Positions 50,926 to 60,329 of a DNA stretch of 64,000 nt are shown in pieces. The first letter of the stretch is position 1, and each line of letters starts with the position of its first letter. The notes below the pieces were generated by a model. The model was not told the DNA's origin, did no database searches, and saw nothing but the letters and a program-made list of their open reading frames with translations. This DNA comes from Actinomycetospora endophytica (lineage in GTDB: Bacteria; Actinomycetota; Actinomycetes; Mycobacteriales; Pseudonocardiaceae). The stretch spans positions 2,046,001 to 2,110,000 of the forward strand of contig NZ_JAJNDB010000001.1 in assembly GCF_021026375.1 (NCBI RefSeq). The letters run 5' to 3'. The position numbers and the translations under genes are program-made.

Positions 50926-51333
50926 ATGGCTTTCTTCAACGACGCGGCCGAGGTCGACACCTACATCGGCGGGGTCTTCCGCGCCGCGAACGACCACCCG
51001 GAGTCCGGCCCCAAGCTCCGCGCGTCGGGCATCTTCCTCAAGGTCTACTACACCGACCCGGCGTGCGAGATGAACATCGTCATGCGCGACCCGGCCATCG
51101 ACGTGACGACCGGGCCGACCGACGAGAAGCCCGACATCACGCTGATGATGAAGTCCGACACCGGCGACAAGTTCTGGCGCGGTGAGTACAACCTCGCGGT
51201 CGGCCTGGCCAAGGGCGAGGTCAAGGCCAAGGGCCCCGTCAACAAGATCCTCAAGCTCGTCCCGCTGACGAAGCCGCTGTTCCCGATCTACCGGGACCTG
51301 GTGGCCGAGAAGGACGCCAAGGTCGCGGGCTGA
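50926..51333 (+). CDS. SCP2 sterol-carrier domain protein
   Basis: 135 residues covering one SCP2 domain: FLKVYYTDPACEMNIVMRDP, then KPDITLMMKSDTGDKFWRGEYNLAVGLAKGEVK and a helix LKLVPLTKPLFPIY. Such domains bind lipids or acyl-CoAs in a hydrophobic pocket. The start ATG 50926 fits the GACGAGGAG ribosome site; GTG 50917 would abut that site with no spacer. It leads an alcohol dehydrogenase, aldehyde dehydrogenase and P450, so it may hold the hydrophobic substrate. Confidence 0.8.
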   Translation: MAFFNDAAEVDTYIGGVFRAANDHPESGPKLRASGIFLKVYYTDPACEMNIVMRDPAIDVTTGPTDEKPDITLMMKSDTGDKFWRGEYNLAVGLAKGEVKAKGPVNKILKLVPLTKPLFPIYRDLVAEKDAKVAG

Positions 51334-51361
51334 GCGACGAGGGATCGGCGAGGAGCACCCC

Positions 51362-52417
51362 ATGGCCACGATGCGCGCGGTCCTGCTGCGCAAGGCCCAC
51401 GACGTCCGCGTCGACGACGTCGAGGTCCCGACGATCACCGACCCCGGTGACGTGCTGCTGAAGGTCGAGAAGACCGCGATCTGCGGCACCGACCTGCACC
51501 CCTACGAGGGTCGTCTCGAGCTCGAGGAGGACGTGGTCCTGGGCCACGAGTTCCTCGGCACCGTCGTCGGGACCGGCGCCTCGGTGACGCAGTTCGAGGA
51601 GGGGGACCGCGCGGTCGCCTCCTGCGTCGTCAGCTGCGGCGCCTGCTACAACTGCCGCCGCTCGCGGCCGGGCCAGTGCCTCGGCACCCGGATCTTCGGC
51701 CTCGGCATCGTGTTCGGGTCGCTCTCGGGTGGCCAGGCCGAGTACGTGGTCGTGCCGAACGCCGACCTGACGATGCGCAAGATCAGCGGCGAGGGCGCGG
51801 GCAACGACGAGGACAAGCTCTTCGTCGGCGACATCATGGCCACCGGCTACGAGGCAGTCCGCAAGGTGATGCGCCCGGGCGACACCGTCGCCGTCGTCGG
51901 CGCCGGTCCCGTGGGCCTGTGCGCCGCAATGGCCGCGAACGTGCTCGGCGCCGGCCAGGTCGCCGTCGTCGACAAGGTCGCCGCCCGGCTGAAGGAGGCC
52001 GAGGCGATCGGCGCGATCGGGGTGGACGCCACCGAGACCGACCCCGCCGAGGCCGTCCAGGACCTCACCGAGTGGCGCGGCGCGGACGTCGTCATCGACG
52101 CCGTCGGGCACCCGTCGGCGCTGCTGTCGGCCTGCTCGCTGGTCGCCTCGGGCGGCGCGCTCTCCATCCCCGGCGTCTACACCGAGGACTCCATCGAGCT
52201 GCCGTTCGGCGAGCTGTACCTCAAGGGCGTGACGATCCACCAGGGCGTCGCGAACATCATCAACTACATGGACGAGACGCTCGCGCTGATCGCGGCGGGC
52301 AAGCTCGACCCGAGCCGGTTCATCTCCCACCGGATGCCGATGTCGGAGGCCGCCGAGGCCTACCGGATGTTCGAGGCCCGCGAGGCCACCAAGATCGTCC
52401 TGGACCCGACGTCATGA
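51362..52417 (+). CDS. Zinc-dependent alcohol dehydrogenase (MDR family)
   Basis: 351 residues with the catalytic zinc ligands in AICGTDLH and GHEF and four structural-zinc cysteines in CGACYNCRRSRPGQC. The cofactor motif is VVGAGPVGLCA, followed by VVDKVAARL. The late Asp in the cofactor strand fits NAD. It oxidises an alcohol whose product is probably taken up by the next enzyme. The start is ATG 51362, 28 bases after the SCP2 gene. It ends in an ATGA overlap with the aldehyde dehydrogenase. Confidence 0.85.
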   Translation: MATMRAVLLRKAHDVRVDDVEVPTITDPGDVLLKVEKTAICGTDLHPYEGRLELEEDVVLGHEFLGTVVGTGASVTQFEEGDRAVASCVVSCGACYNCRRSRPGQCLGTRIFGLGIVFGSLSGGQAEYVVVPNADLTMRKISGEGAGNDEDKLFVGDIMATGYEAVRKVMRPGDTVAVVGAGPVGLCAAMAANVLGAGQVAVVDKVAARLKEAEAIGAIGVDATETDPAEAVQDLTEWRGADVVIDAVGHPSALLSACSLVASGGALSIPGVYTEDSIELPFGELYLKGVTIHQGVANIINYMDETLALIAAGKLDPSRFISHRMPMSEAAEAYRMFEAREATKIVLDPTS

Positions 52418-53967
52418 CGGCCACACAGGACACGGAGCGCAGCGGAGCTGGACCATCGGCGCTGCCTCACCACCCGTTGATCATCGGTGGCGAGAAGGTC
52501 GACACCGACGACAAGCTCGAGATCATCGACCCGTCCAACGGTGAGGTCGTCGCGACGGCGGCCTGCGGGACCGCCGAGCACATCGACCGGGCCGTCGAGG
52601 CCGCGCAGCGGGCGTTCGACGGCGGCGACTGGTCGCGCGCCACACCGGCCGAGCGCGCCGACGTGCTGCGGAAGATGTCGACGCTGCTCGGCGAGCGCCT
52701 CGAGGACATCGTCGAGCTGGAGATCCTCGGCAACGGGGCGACGATCCGGCAGGCCACCGGCTTCCACGTCGGGTACTGCGCGCCGCACCTCGAGTACTTC
52801 GCCGACCTGGCGGCCCGCTACGAGTTCGAGCGGCCCGGGCCCCGCGCCCAGTTCCCGACGCTCGGCCAGAGCTCGGTGCGCCGCGAACCGATCGGTGTGG
52901 TCGGCGCGATCGCCCCGTGGAACTTCCCGCTGCTGCTGTCGCTGTGGAAGTGGGCGCCCGCGCTCGCCGTCGGGAACTCCGTGGTGCTCAAGCCGGACGA
53001 GAAGACGCCGCTCTCGGCGCTCGCCCTGGCCGAGATCGCCCTGGAGTGCGGCATGCCGCCCGGCGTGTTCAACGTCGTCCCGGGGATCGGGGCGGACGCC
53101 GGCTCCCGCCTGGCGTCGCACCCCGGCGTCGGGAAGATCGGGTTCACCGGGTCGACGGCGGTCGGGCGCGAGGTGATGCGCCTGGCGTCGGGCACGGTGA
53201 AGGCGGTGACGCTGGAGCTCGGCGGCAAGTCGCCCGCGGTCGTGCTCGACGACGCCGACCTCGAGACGACCGTCGACGGCGTGCTCTACGGCTGCATGCT
53301 CTACAGCGGTCAGGTCTGCGAGTCGATGACCCGCCTGCTGGTCCCGCGGGAGCGCGAGCAGGAGTTCGTCGACCGGCTCGTGGAGCGGGCCTCGACGATC
53401 CAGCTCGGCGACACCCGCGACTGGGAGACCGACATGGGTCCCCTGGTCAGCGCCAAGCAGCAGGAGCGCGTCCTGGGCTACATCGAGAGCGGCCGGGCCG
53501 AGGGCGCCACGGTGGCCCTCGGTGGCGGCGTTCCCGACGGCGAGCGGTTCACCCACGGCTACTGGGTCGAGCCGACGATCTTCACCGGCGTCCGCAACGA
53601 CATGCGGATCGCCCAGGAGGAGATCTTCGGCCCGGTCCTGTCCGTCATCGCCTACGACGACGAGGACGAGGCCGTCGCCATCGCGAACGACACCGAGTAC
53701 GGCCTGGCCGCCTCGGTGTGGAGCGCCGACAACCAGCGGGCGCTTGAGATCGCGGACCGGATCCGGGCCGGCTCGGTGTGGATCAACGACGCGCACCAGA
53801 TCAACTGCGCGGTGCCGTTCGGCGGCTACAAGCAGAGCGGCACCGGGCGGGAACTCGGGCCGGACGCCCTGGACGCGTTCACCGAGGTCAAGGGCATCCA
53901 CCTCGACCTCTCGGGCAGCCGCGACGCCCGCCCCTACGACGTCCTGCTCAGTCACGCCGGCGACTGA
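52414..53967 (+). CDS. Aldehyde dehydrogenase (NAD(P)-dependent)
   Basis: 517 residues with all family motifs: APWNFPLLL, the cofactor site GFTGSTAVG, Glu in TLELGGKSPAVV and the catalytic Cys in YSGQVCESMTRLLV. EEIFGPVLSVI and PFGGYKQSGTGRE follow. It turns an aldehyde, probably made by the preceding alcohol dehydrogenase, into an acid. ATG 52414 overlaps that gene's stop. Confidence 0.85.
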   Translation: MTATQDTERSGAGPSALPHHPLIIGGEKVDTDDKLEIIDPSNGEVVATAACGTAEHIDRAVEAAQRAFDGGDWSRATPAERADVLRKMSTLLGERLEDIVELEILGNGATIRQATGFHVGYCAPHLEYFADLAARYEFERPGPRAQFPTLGQSSVRREPIGVVGAIAPWNFPLLLSLWKWAPALAVGNSVVLKPDEKTPLSALALAEIALECGMPPGVFNVVPGIGADAGSRLASHPGVGKIGFTGSTAVGREVMRLASGTVKAVTLELGGKSPAVVLDDADLETTVDGVLYGCMLYSGQVCESMTRLLVPREREQEFVDRLVERASTIQLGDTRDWETDMGPLVSAKQQERVLGYIESGRAEGATVALGGGVPDGERFTHGYWVEPTIFTGVRNDMRIAQEEIFGPVLSVIAYDDEDEAVAIANDTEYGLAASVWSADNQRALEIADRIRAGSVWINDAHQINCAVPFGGYKQSGTGRELGPDALDAFTEVKGIHLDLSGSRDARPYDVLLSHAGD

Positions 53968-54057
53968 GCTTCCCCGCGCCCGTGGCCCGCCGTCCACCCC
54001 CGCCGGCGGGCCACGGGACGCCTCGTCCTTCCTGTTTCATCTCCTGGAGGTACACCG

Positions 54058-55410
54058 GTGACCACCGAGACCACGGCGCCCGCCGAGTGGGACGCCATCT
54101 TCGACGACGACGAGTCCGAGGGTCCGGAGTTCCTCCCGGCGACCTCGGACGAGAAGCCCGAGCACAGCGACGTCGACATCTCGTCCAAGGACTTCTGGAA
54201 CCAGACCTCCGAGGAGCGCGAGCACCGGTTCAAGGTGCTGCGCGAGACCGACCCGGTCTCCTGGCAGCGTCCGGTGGAGGACGCGGTCACCCCGGACCCC
54301 GAGGACCCGGGCTACTGGGCGCTGACGAAGCACGAGCACATCGTCAAGGTCAGCCGGGACAACGACACCTTCATCTCCGGCCAGGGCGTGCTGTTCGACC
54401 TGCTGCCCGAGATCTTCCTGCAGATGACGCAGTCGTTCCTCGCGATGGACAACCCGAGGCACGACAAGCTCCGCAAGCTCGTCTCGGCGGCGTTCACCCC
54501 GAAGCAGGTCCGCCGGCTCGAGGAGCAGATCGCGACGGCCGCGCGGGAGATCGTCGACTCCTTCGCCTCGGAGACGGGCGAGATCGACTTCGTGGAGCGC
54601 TGCGGTGAGCGGCTCCCGGAGCGCATCTTCTGCGACATGTTCGGCATCCCCGAGCACATGCGCACGCGCACCGTGAAGGCCGCGGGCGACATCATCGCGT
54701 GGGCCGACCCGGAGCATCTCGCCGGTCGCCCGGCCGACGAGGTGCAGGTCGAGGCCGCCGCCACCCTGCACGAGATCGCCGAGGAGCTCATCGCGCTGCG
54801 CCGCGAGGAGCCGGGCGACGACCTCATGACCGCGCTGCTGAACGCGGAGGTCGACGGCGAGCAGCTCGACGACTTCGACATCGGGGCGTTCCTCGTCCTC
54901 ATGTCGGTGGCGGGCACCGACACCACCAAGCACACCTCGGCGTTCACCGTCCGCGCGATGACCCACCACCCCGAGCAGCGGGAATGGCTCGCGGAGGACT
55001 TCGACGGGCGTATCGACACCGCCGTCGAGGAGTTCGTCCGCTACGCCTCGCCGGTCATGACGTTCCGGCGCACCGCGGTCAAGGAGACCGAGCTCGGCGG
55101 GAAGAAGATCATCCCCGGCGACAAGGTCGTCATGTTCTACCCGTCGGGCAACCAGGACGCGGACGTGTTCACCGAGCCCGAGCGGTTCGACCTCTCGCGC
55201 AAGCCGAACCCGCACGTCGGCTTCGGCGGCGGCGGGGCGCACTTCTGCCTCGGCAACCAGCTCGCGAAGTCGGCCCTCCGGTCGCTGTTCCGTGAACTGC
55301 TCACGCGCATCCCCGACTTCGCGGCGGGGGAGCCCGAGCTCCTGGGCACCAACTTCATGCGCGGCGTGAAGCGGCTCCCGTTCACCTTCACCCCCGAGGC
55401 GAAGGACTGA
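54058..55410 (+). CDS. Cytochrome P450
   Basis: 450 residues. The oxygen-binding helix has VAGTDTTKHTS, the ExxR is not written out but lies in EEFVRYASPV, and the heme ligand is Cys397 in FGGGGAHFCLGN. An acidic leader of about 45 residues precedes the core. The general pattern (PRHDKLRKLVSAAFTP) is like the CYP125/CYP142/CYP124 steroid and terpenoid hydroxylases, but this is weak evidence. It needs ferredoxin and reductase from elsewhere. GTG 54058 has CTGGAGGT upstream. It probably starts a pathway that the dehydrogenases continue. Confidence 0.85.
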   Translation: MTTETTAPAEWDAIFDDDESEGPEFLPATSDEKPEHSDVDISSKDFWNQTSEEREHRFKVLRETDPVSWQRPVEDAVTPDPEDPGYWALTKHEHIVKVSRDNDTFISGQGVLFDLLPEIFLQMTQSFLAMDNPRHDKLRKLVSAAFTPKQVRRLEEQIATAAREIVDSFASETGEIDFVERCGERLPERIFCDMFGIPEHMRTRTVKAAGDIIAWADPEHLAGRPADEVQVEAAATLHEIAEELIALRREEPGDDLMTALLNAEVDGEQLDDFDIGAFLVLMSVAGTDTTKHTSAFTVRAMTHHPEQREWLAEDFDGRIDTAVEEFVRYASPVMTFRRTAVKETELGGKKIIPGDKVVMFYPSGNQDADVFTEPERFDLSRKPNPHVGFGGGGAHFCLGNQLAKSALRSLFRELLTRIPDFAAGEPELLGTNFMRGVKRLPFTFTPEAKD

Positions 55411-55426
55411 GCGGAGGCACCGGCCT

Positions 55427-55460
55427 GCCGGTCGCCGACACGGGGGTGTCGGGGACCGGC
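55427..55460. terminator. Hairpin between convergent P450 and regulator genes
   Basis: GCCGGTC-G-CCGACAC pairs with its complement around a short G-rich loop, with one G-G mismatch. It sits in the 69-base gap between the ends of the two genes and so probably stops both. Confidence 0.6.
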
Positions 55461-55479
55461 GGGTCGGTGCCGCGTCCGG

Positions 55480-56706
55480 TCAGGCGCTGGCGCCCCGGTG
55501 TCCGCGGTCCTGCATCTGCCACCACAGCGACACCGCCTCGGCGCGGTTCGCGGCGCCGAGCTTGCGCAGGATGTGCTTGACGTGCGACTTCACCGTGCCC
55601 TCGGAGATCACGAGCCGGCGCGCGGTCCGGGCGTTGGTGTCGCCCGCCGCCATGTGCCGGAGCACCTCGAGCTCCCGGCGGGTGAGGTCGGCCTTCCCGA
55701 CGGAGCTCGCGGCCTGCGTCCGCGACCCGAAACCGGAGTCCGCCGCGGGGGCGGGCGCGGGAGCCTGCTCCGCGGGCGCCGCGCCGGACCACAGTCCGCG
55801 GAAGGCGTCCGCCGGACCACCGGCGAGGCCGGGCGCCCCGAGACGGGACGCGATGTCGTTCAGGCCGCTGCGCACCGCGCCGACCTGGTCGAGCATCATC
55901 GTCCGGGCGAGCACCTGGCCGAGGCCCTCGGCGAACGTCGCCAGGACCTGACGGTCGGTCTCGTCGAGGTCGCGCTGCTGGTAGTAGCAGTCGCAGTGCA
56001 GGAAGCCGACGACGTCGCCGGCGGTGAGGATCGGGCTCGCGGCGTAGCTGCGGGAGAGCGACGCGTCGGCGATCGGCTTGTGGACGCTCTCGCGCTGCTG
56101 GACGTTCTCGACGACCAGCGACACGCGCCGGCGGAGGATCTCGCTCTCGGGCAGCGCGGCGGTCAGCGTCAGCGGGTTCTCCCGGCCGATGGCGAGGATC
56201 TCGCCCGCCCAGGTCGGGTCCCGCTCGACGACGACGTTCTCGGGAATCCAGACCGCGTCCTCGACGCGGGAGATGATCGCCCGGTCGAACCCGAGCGCGC
56301 AGGCGAGCTGGGGGACCCTGGCGATCAGCGCCGCCGTCGACTGGATGTCCGAGAGTGCCGCGAGGGCCTCCCGCACCCGGTGGAAGAGCTGGTCGCGGGC
56401 CGCGATGTCCCGCCGGAGCAGGGCGTCGTCGACCTCCTTGACCCGCCGCAGCAGGTCGACCGCCGGGGCGGTGACGGTGGGGCTGGTCGACATCACGGAC
56501 AGGAGCTGGTCCCAGGCGAGGTCCAGGGCCCGCCGCGCCGTCCGGTGGTCGCGCACCGCGTCCGCGCCGATGACGGGGAGCGAACCCGTGACCCGGGCGA
56601 CCGCCCCGACCAGGTCCACGACGTCGTCGCGGTCAGCCGGGAGCAGGGCGCCGACCCGGTCCGGGTCCCCGGTCGAGCTCTCCGGCCCGCTCGTCGCCAC
56701 CGCCAT
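55480..56706 (-). CDS. GAF-LuxR family transcriptional regulator
   Basis: 408 residues. Residues 1-125 are helical. Residues 130-290 look like a GAF domain (AALIARVPQLACALGFDRAI, GFLHCDCYYQQRDLDETD). A Pro/Ala linker leads to the LuxR helix-turn-helix at about 340-400 (LTRRELEVLRHMAAGDTNA, VISEGTVKSHVKHILRKLGA). Such proteins activate catabolic operons after binding a small ligand. It faces the P450 gene cluster and is likely to be its regulator. ATG 56706 has GAGGAGG upstream. It is divergent from 56771. Confidence 0.85.
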   Translation of the reverse strand: MAVATSGPESSTGDPDRVGALLPADRDDVVDLVGAVARVTGSLPVIGADAVRDHRTARRALDLAWDQLLSVMSTSPTVTAPAVDLLRRVKEVDDALLRRDIAARDQLFHRVREALAALSDIQSTAALIARVPQLACALGFDRAIISRVEDAVWIPENVVVERDPTWAGEILAIGRENPLTLTAALPESEILRRRVSLVVENVQQRESVHKPIADASLSRSYAASPILTAGDVVGFLHCDCYYQQRDLDETDRQVLATFAEGLGQVLARTMMLDQVGAVRSGLNDIASRLGAPGLAGGPADAFRGLWSGAAPAEQAPAPAPAADSGFGSRTQAASSVGKADLTRRELEVLRHMAAGDTNARTARRLVISEGTVKSHVKHILRKLGAANRAEAVSLWWQMQDRGHRGASA

Positions 56707-56770
56707 TGCGCCTCCTCGCCGAGGTCGATCCCACAGCTGTAACGGCGAACACACCATACCGATACCCTGA

Positions 56771-57367
56771 ATGCGGGGGGCCATGCCCTCGAACCCGGAG
56801 TTGCCGGTGGATGACGTCGAGTCGATGCAGGTCCGTGACCTGCTCGGCGAGGACCTCGATCGCCTCGCCGGTGGCTCGCCGTCCGCCCGGAGCCGCTTCC
56901 TGTCCGAGGTCCAGGAGATGCTCGAGACCCGGGACGACGGCGACCTGCTGGTGATCGGCGCCGACGGCGAGGTGTGGGCCGCGGCGGCCGCCGGGTACGG
57001 CGTCCAGTTCGACGACGCCCGCATCGTCACCGCCCGGGAGCCGCGGGACCTCGGCGCGCTGGGCCGGCTGCTCGCCGACATCGAGGTGCGGACCATCCGG
57101 CGCCGCTGCGCCACGCTCGTCGCCGCCGTCGACGTCACCGACGAGGCGGCCCGGCGCACCTTCGAGCGGCTCGGCTACACGGTCACCGGCGCCGCTGTCG
57201 CGGTCTGGAGCGAGCGGACGGGCGCGGGCCCGCCCGAGTGCGCGGTCGACACCTGGACGGTGCGCAAGGCGGTCGCGTCCTCGGCGTCACGGCGGTCCGC
57301 CGCGGGGGCGCCGCCGTGGTCCCCGGCCGAGGAGGACGGTCTGCCGGACGAGGCCGTCGCGGACTGA
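56771..57367 (+). CDS. Small protein with GNAT-like C-terminal segment, function unknown
   Basis: 198 residues. The segment RRTFERLGYTVTGAAVAVW near residues 130-150 resembles the end of GNAT acetyltransferase folds. The acetyl-CoA loop (RxxGxG/A) is not evident, so I do not assign activity. The N-terminus has LLGEDLDRLAGGSPSARSRF, and the C-terminus is disordered. ATG 56771 and ATG 56783 (with GGGGGG before it) are both possible starts. It is divergent from the GAF-LuxR gene. Confidence 0.5.
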   Translation: MRGAMPSNPELPVDDVESMQVRDLLGEDLDRLAGGSPSARSRFLSEVQEMLETRDDGDLLVIGADGEVWAAAAAGYGVQFDDARIVTAREPRDLGALGRLLADIEVRTIRRRCATLVAAVDVTDEAARRTFERLGYTVTGAAVAVWSERTGAGPPECAVDTWTVRKAVASSASRRSAAGAPPWSPAEEDGLPDEAVAD

Positions 57368-57380
57368 CCGGCCGGGGGCC

Positions 57381-58682
57381 TCAGCGTCGCAGCGCCGCCC
57401 CGACGCGGGCCGCGGCGTGCTCACCGCTGCGGATCGCGCCCTCCACCCACGGGGCGCTCATGTGGTCACCGGCGAGATCGACCCGGCCGGCCGGCAGGTG
57501 CCGCCGCACCTCGGCCAGGCGCCTCACCGATCCCGGCCGGAACGTCGGGGTGTAGGGCTGGTGGCGCATGACCACCCGGTCGGTCACCTCCCCGACGACC
57601 TCGGGGTGCAGCTTCTCGACGTCGGCCTGGAGCCGGTCGGCGAGCTCGTCGTCACCGAGGTCCTCGGCCCGGGCCGCGCGGGCGGCGGTGACCAGCAGCA
57701 TGCCGCCGTCGTCGACCCAGGCGTTCGCCCCGTAGATGCCGCCGATCGTCCGGCCGCCGACCTCCGGGCTCGTGATGACCTCCATGCCCACCGGCCGGCC
57801 TTCGGCGTGCAGCTCCACCGGTCGGCGGGTGCGGAGGTAGACGTAGTCGATGCGGGAGTGGTCCATCGCCCGCACGTGGGCGCGGACCGGTGCGGGGGCG
57901 TCGGGCCAGAGGCCGGCGGCCGCGTCCGCGGGACACGCCAGCACGACCGACCGTGCCCGCAGCGCATCTCCTCCCTCGACCTCCACCCGGACACCGTCCG
58001 GTTCCGGACGGATCGCCGAGACCACTGTCCCGTGCCGGACGTCGGTGCCACCGGCGACGGCCGCGACGAGGCGGCCGATGCCGCCGGAGACCTCCCGCAG
58101 CTCGCCGGTGAACACGTGCAGCTGGAGCGCGAACACGGCGGCCGACAGCTCCGTCGAGGGGACGCCCCAGAGGAACTCGTGCGGCCCGGCCGTCAGGTAG
58201 CCGGCCGTGGCGGCGGACAGGCCCGCCGCGGCGGAGCGGGTGTCGAAGCGGCGCATCGAGGTCAGGTCGCCGAGGTCCGCCGGCCGGGCGAGCAGCATCG
58301 GGCCTGCGACCCGCAGCAGCGAGGCCTTGTCGCGGACACCGAGCAGGCGGGTGAGCAGCGGGCCGGTCACCGAGCCGAGGTCGGCGTGGCGGAAGACCCC
58401 GTCGCGCAGGACGCCCGCGTGGAACCCGGTGGCGGTGGGCCGGGCGGCCTCGGCCAGGCCGTGCTCGGCCAGCAGCCGGCGCATCGAGGTGTAGGCGTGG
58501 GTGTGGAAGATGCCGCCGTGCTCGAGCAGGACGCCGGGCCGGTGCTCGCTGCGGATGCGCCCGCCGCTGTGGTCGTCGCGCTCCAGCACGACGACGTCGA
58601 GCCCTCGCCGCCGGAGCTCCCGGGCGGCGGTGAGACCGGCGATGCCTGCACCGACGACGGCGACGTCCGGGGTGTCGTCCAC
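57381..58682 (-). CDS. FAD-dependent amine oxidase/protoporphyrinogen oxidase-like protein
   Basis: 433 residues. The N-terminal FAD site VVGAGIAGLTAARELRRRG is followed by VVLERDDHSGGRIRSE, the extended motif of the flavin amine oxidase family. The C-terminal FAD contact is DLAGDHMSAPWVEGAIRSGE. Similar bacterial proteins act as phytoene desaturase-like or HemY-like oxidases, and the substrate here is open. The start is GTG 58682. It converges on 56771-57367, with 13 bases between. Confidence 0.8.
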   Translation of the reverse strand: MDDTPDVAVVGAGIAGLTAARELRRRGLDVVVLERDDHSGGRIRSEHRPGVLLEHGGIFHTHAYTSMRRLLAEHGLAEAARPTATGFHAGVLRDGVFRHADLGSVTGPLLTRLLGVRDKASLLRVAGPMLLARPADLGDLTSMRRFDTRSAAAGLSAATAGYLTAGPHEFLWGVPSTELSAAVFALQLHVFTGELREVSGGIGRLVAAVAGGTDVRHGTVVSAIRPEPDGVRVEVEGGDALRARSVVLACPADAAAGLWPDAPAPVRAHVRAMDHSRIDYVYLRTRRPVELHAEGRPVGMEVITSPEVGGRTIGGIYGANAWVDDGGMLLVTAARAARAEDLGDDELADRLQADVEKLHPEVVGEVTDRVVMRHQPYTPTFRPGSVRRLAEVRRHLPAGRVDLAGDHMSAPWVEGAIRSGEHAAARVGAALRR

Positions 58683-58789
58683 GGGCCGACGCTAGCGACG
58701 TACCGCGGGGCGGCGAGTCCTTCGCCGGGGGCGTCCGGCCCCCTCGAAGGAGAGCCGTCCCGACCCCCCTCGGGGAGAGGGCTGCGGGC

Positions 58790-59062
58790 TCAGGCGGCCC
58801 GGCGGCCGAGCCAGCGTCCGAGCAGCCCGGGACGACGACGGGGCGACCCGCCCGTCGAGTCGTCGCAGTCCGGGCAGCGGGCCGCCGGCGGGCTCGCGAG
58901 CGAGGAGGCCCACACCGTCTTCGCGCACGCCGAGAGGTGTGCGCCGGACTCCGGGTCGTGATCGACGACGGCGTGGTCGCGGCCGTCGAGGGCGCACGTG
59001 AGCCAGGTGGCGCGGACCGCCGACGGGGCGGCGCCGCGGCGCGACGCCGGGAGGGTGGTCAT
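58790..59062 (-). CDS. Small Cys-rich protein next to DUF397
   Basis: 90 residues. It has LTCALDGRDHAVVDHDPESG, a lone cysteine in HLSACAKTVW, and CPDCDD near the C-terminus, which together suggest a small metal-binding fold. It ends in a basic Arg-rich tail. Similar small proteins are common next to DUF397 genes, but I do not recognise a named family. The start overlaps the stop of the DUF397 gene (GTGATGA), so the two are coupled. Confidence 0.6.
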   Translation of the reverse strand: MTTLPASRRGAAPSAVRATWLTCALDGRDHAVVDHDPESGAHLSACAKTVWASSLASPPAARCPDCDDSTGGSPRRRPGLLGRWLGRRAA

Positions 59063-59298
59063 CACGCGCCCTCGAGCAGGTCGTCGAAGCCGCCGGCCTT
59101 GACCTCGGCGATCAGTGTGGCGAGCTGCGAGCGGGTCAGCAGCAGGGCGGGCTCGTCCGGGAACCGGGAGTTGCGCACCGCCACGCCCGCGCTCCCGCCG
59201 GTCGAGACCGCCGCGAGCTCGACGCAGTTGCCCTGCGCGCCGCTGTACCGGCTCTTCCGCCACTGCGCGTCGCTCAGATGCGACGCCGAGGTGTGCAT
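59062..59298 (-). CDS. DUF397 domain protein (partner of Scr1-like regulator)
   Basis: 78 residues with the full DUF397 signature: WRKSRYSGAQGNCVELA at the N-terminus and VAVRNSRFPDEPALLLT in the middle. DUF397 proteins are small partners of the XRE/DUF5753 regulators in actinomycetes, an arrangement that has been likened to toxin-antitoxin pairs (Scr1 type). The regulator gene lies upstream at 59436-60329 on the same strand. Confidence 0.85.
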   Translation of the reverse strand: MHTSASHLSDAQWRKSRYSGAQGNCVELAAVSTGGSAGVAVRNSRFPDEPALLLTRSQLATLIAEVKAGGFDDLLEGA

Positions 59299-59435
59299 GG
59301 GTCGGGATCAGCCACCTGTCCGTCTCTCGCACGTGCCGCTTGCTGTGCGAGTGAACGTAACACCGGCCCGGGGCGTCTGCATGTGCAAACGGGCACGCTG
59401 CGCGTGTCGGCGGTCACGCAGCGCCAGAGGAGGGG

Positions 59436-60329
59436 TCAGTCCAGGCCGGAACGGAGCTTGCCGAGCAGGCTCCGGGTCTCCTCCGGGCTGTAGGCGTCGA
59501 TGGTGAGCTGGTCCATGACGCGGGTGTACTCCTCGACCTCGCCCTGCCGGTCGAGGTAGAGCGCGCCGGTGAGGCCCTCGATGTAGGCGATGTCCGGGAC
59601 GTCGGCCTCGGCGAAGCGCAGCATCGTGAACGCCGCCTCGCCGCCGTAGCCGGAGAGCGCATTCGGCACGACCTGCAGGCTGATGCTGGGCCGGCGGGAC
59701 ATCTCCAGGAGGTGGTCGAGCTGGCCGGCCAGGACGGCGGGCCCGCCGATCGGCCGATGCAGGACCGACTCGTCGACGACCGCCCACAGCCGCGGCGCGT
59801 CCGGGCGCGCGAGCAGGCGCTGCCGGTTCATCCGGACGCGGACGCGCTCCTCGGCGAGATGGCCCGCGTTCTCCGGGTGGCCGCGGGTGACGATCGCCCG
59901 GGCGTAGTCCGGGGTCTGCAACAGGCCGGGCACGAAGAGCAGCTCGTAGGTCTGGATGCGCACGGCCGCGGACTCCAGGCCGACGTACTCCGAGAACCAG
60001 TCCGGCACCGCGTCACCGGAGCGCTGCCACCAGCCGGGCTCGTTGCTGCGCTTGGCGATGCCGAGCAGGTGGTCGCGGCGCTCGGTGTCGTGCTCGCCGT
60101 AGAGCGTCAGCAGGTCCTCGACGTCCCGGGGCTTGAAGCCGACCTTGCCGGACTCCATCCGGCTGATCTTGGACTCGCTACCCCGGATGTGGTAGCCGGC
60201 GATCGACCGGGTGACGTCCGCGTTCTCCCGCAGGCGCCGCAGCTGGGCCCCGACGATGATCCGCCGAGCGGTCGGCCCGACGTCGTCACCGGGGGCGTCG
60301 TGCGGATCGGGAGCCTGGTCGCTGGCCAC
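59436..60329 (-). CDS. XRE-family regulator with DUF5753 (Scr1-like) domain
   Basis: 297 residues. Residues 25-80 form an XRE helix-turn-helix (IVGAQLRRLRENADVTRSIA, SKISRMESGKVGF). The rest is the DUF5753/Scr1 effector-type domain, with YELLFVPGLLQTPDYARAIV and ESVLHRPIGG in order. It regulates or pairs with the DUF397 product, often in development or antibiotic control. The start GTG 60329 is preceded by GGAGGACAC. Divergent DNA up to 60539 has no gene. Confidence 0.85.
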   Translation of the reverse strand: MASDQAPDPHDAPGDDVGPTARRIIVGAQLRRLRENADVTRSIAGYHIRGSESKISRMESGKVGFKPRDVEDLLTLYGEHDTERRDHLLGIAKRSNEPGWWQRSGDAVPDWFSEYVGLESAAVRIQTYELLFVPGLLQTPDYARAIVTRGHPENAGHLAEERVRVRMNRQRLLARPDAPRLWAVVDESVLHRPIGGPAVLAGQLDHLLEMSRRPSISLQVVPNALSGYGGEAAFTMLRFAEADVPDIAYIEGLTGALYLDRQGEVEEYTRVMDQLTIDAYSPEETRSLLGKLRSGLD

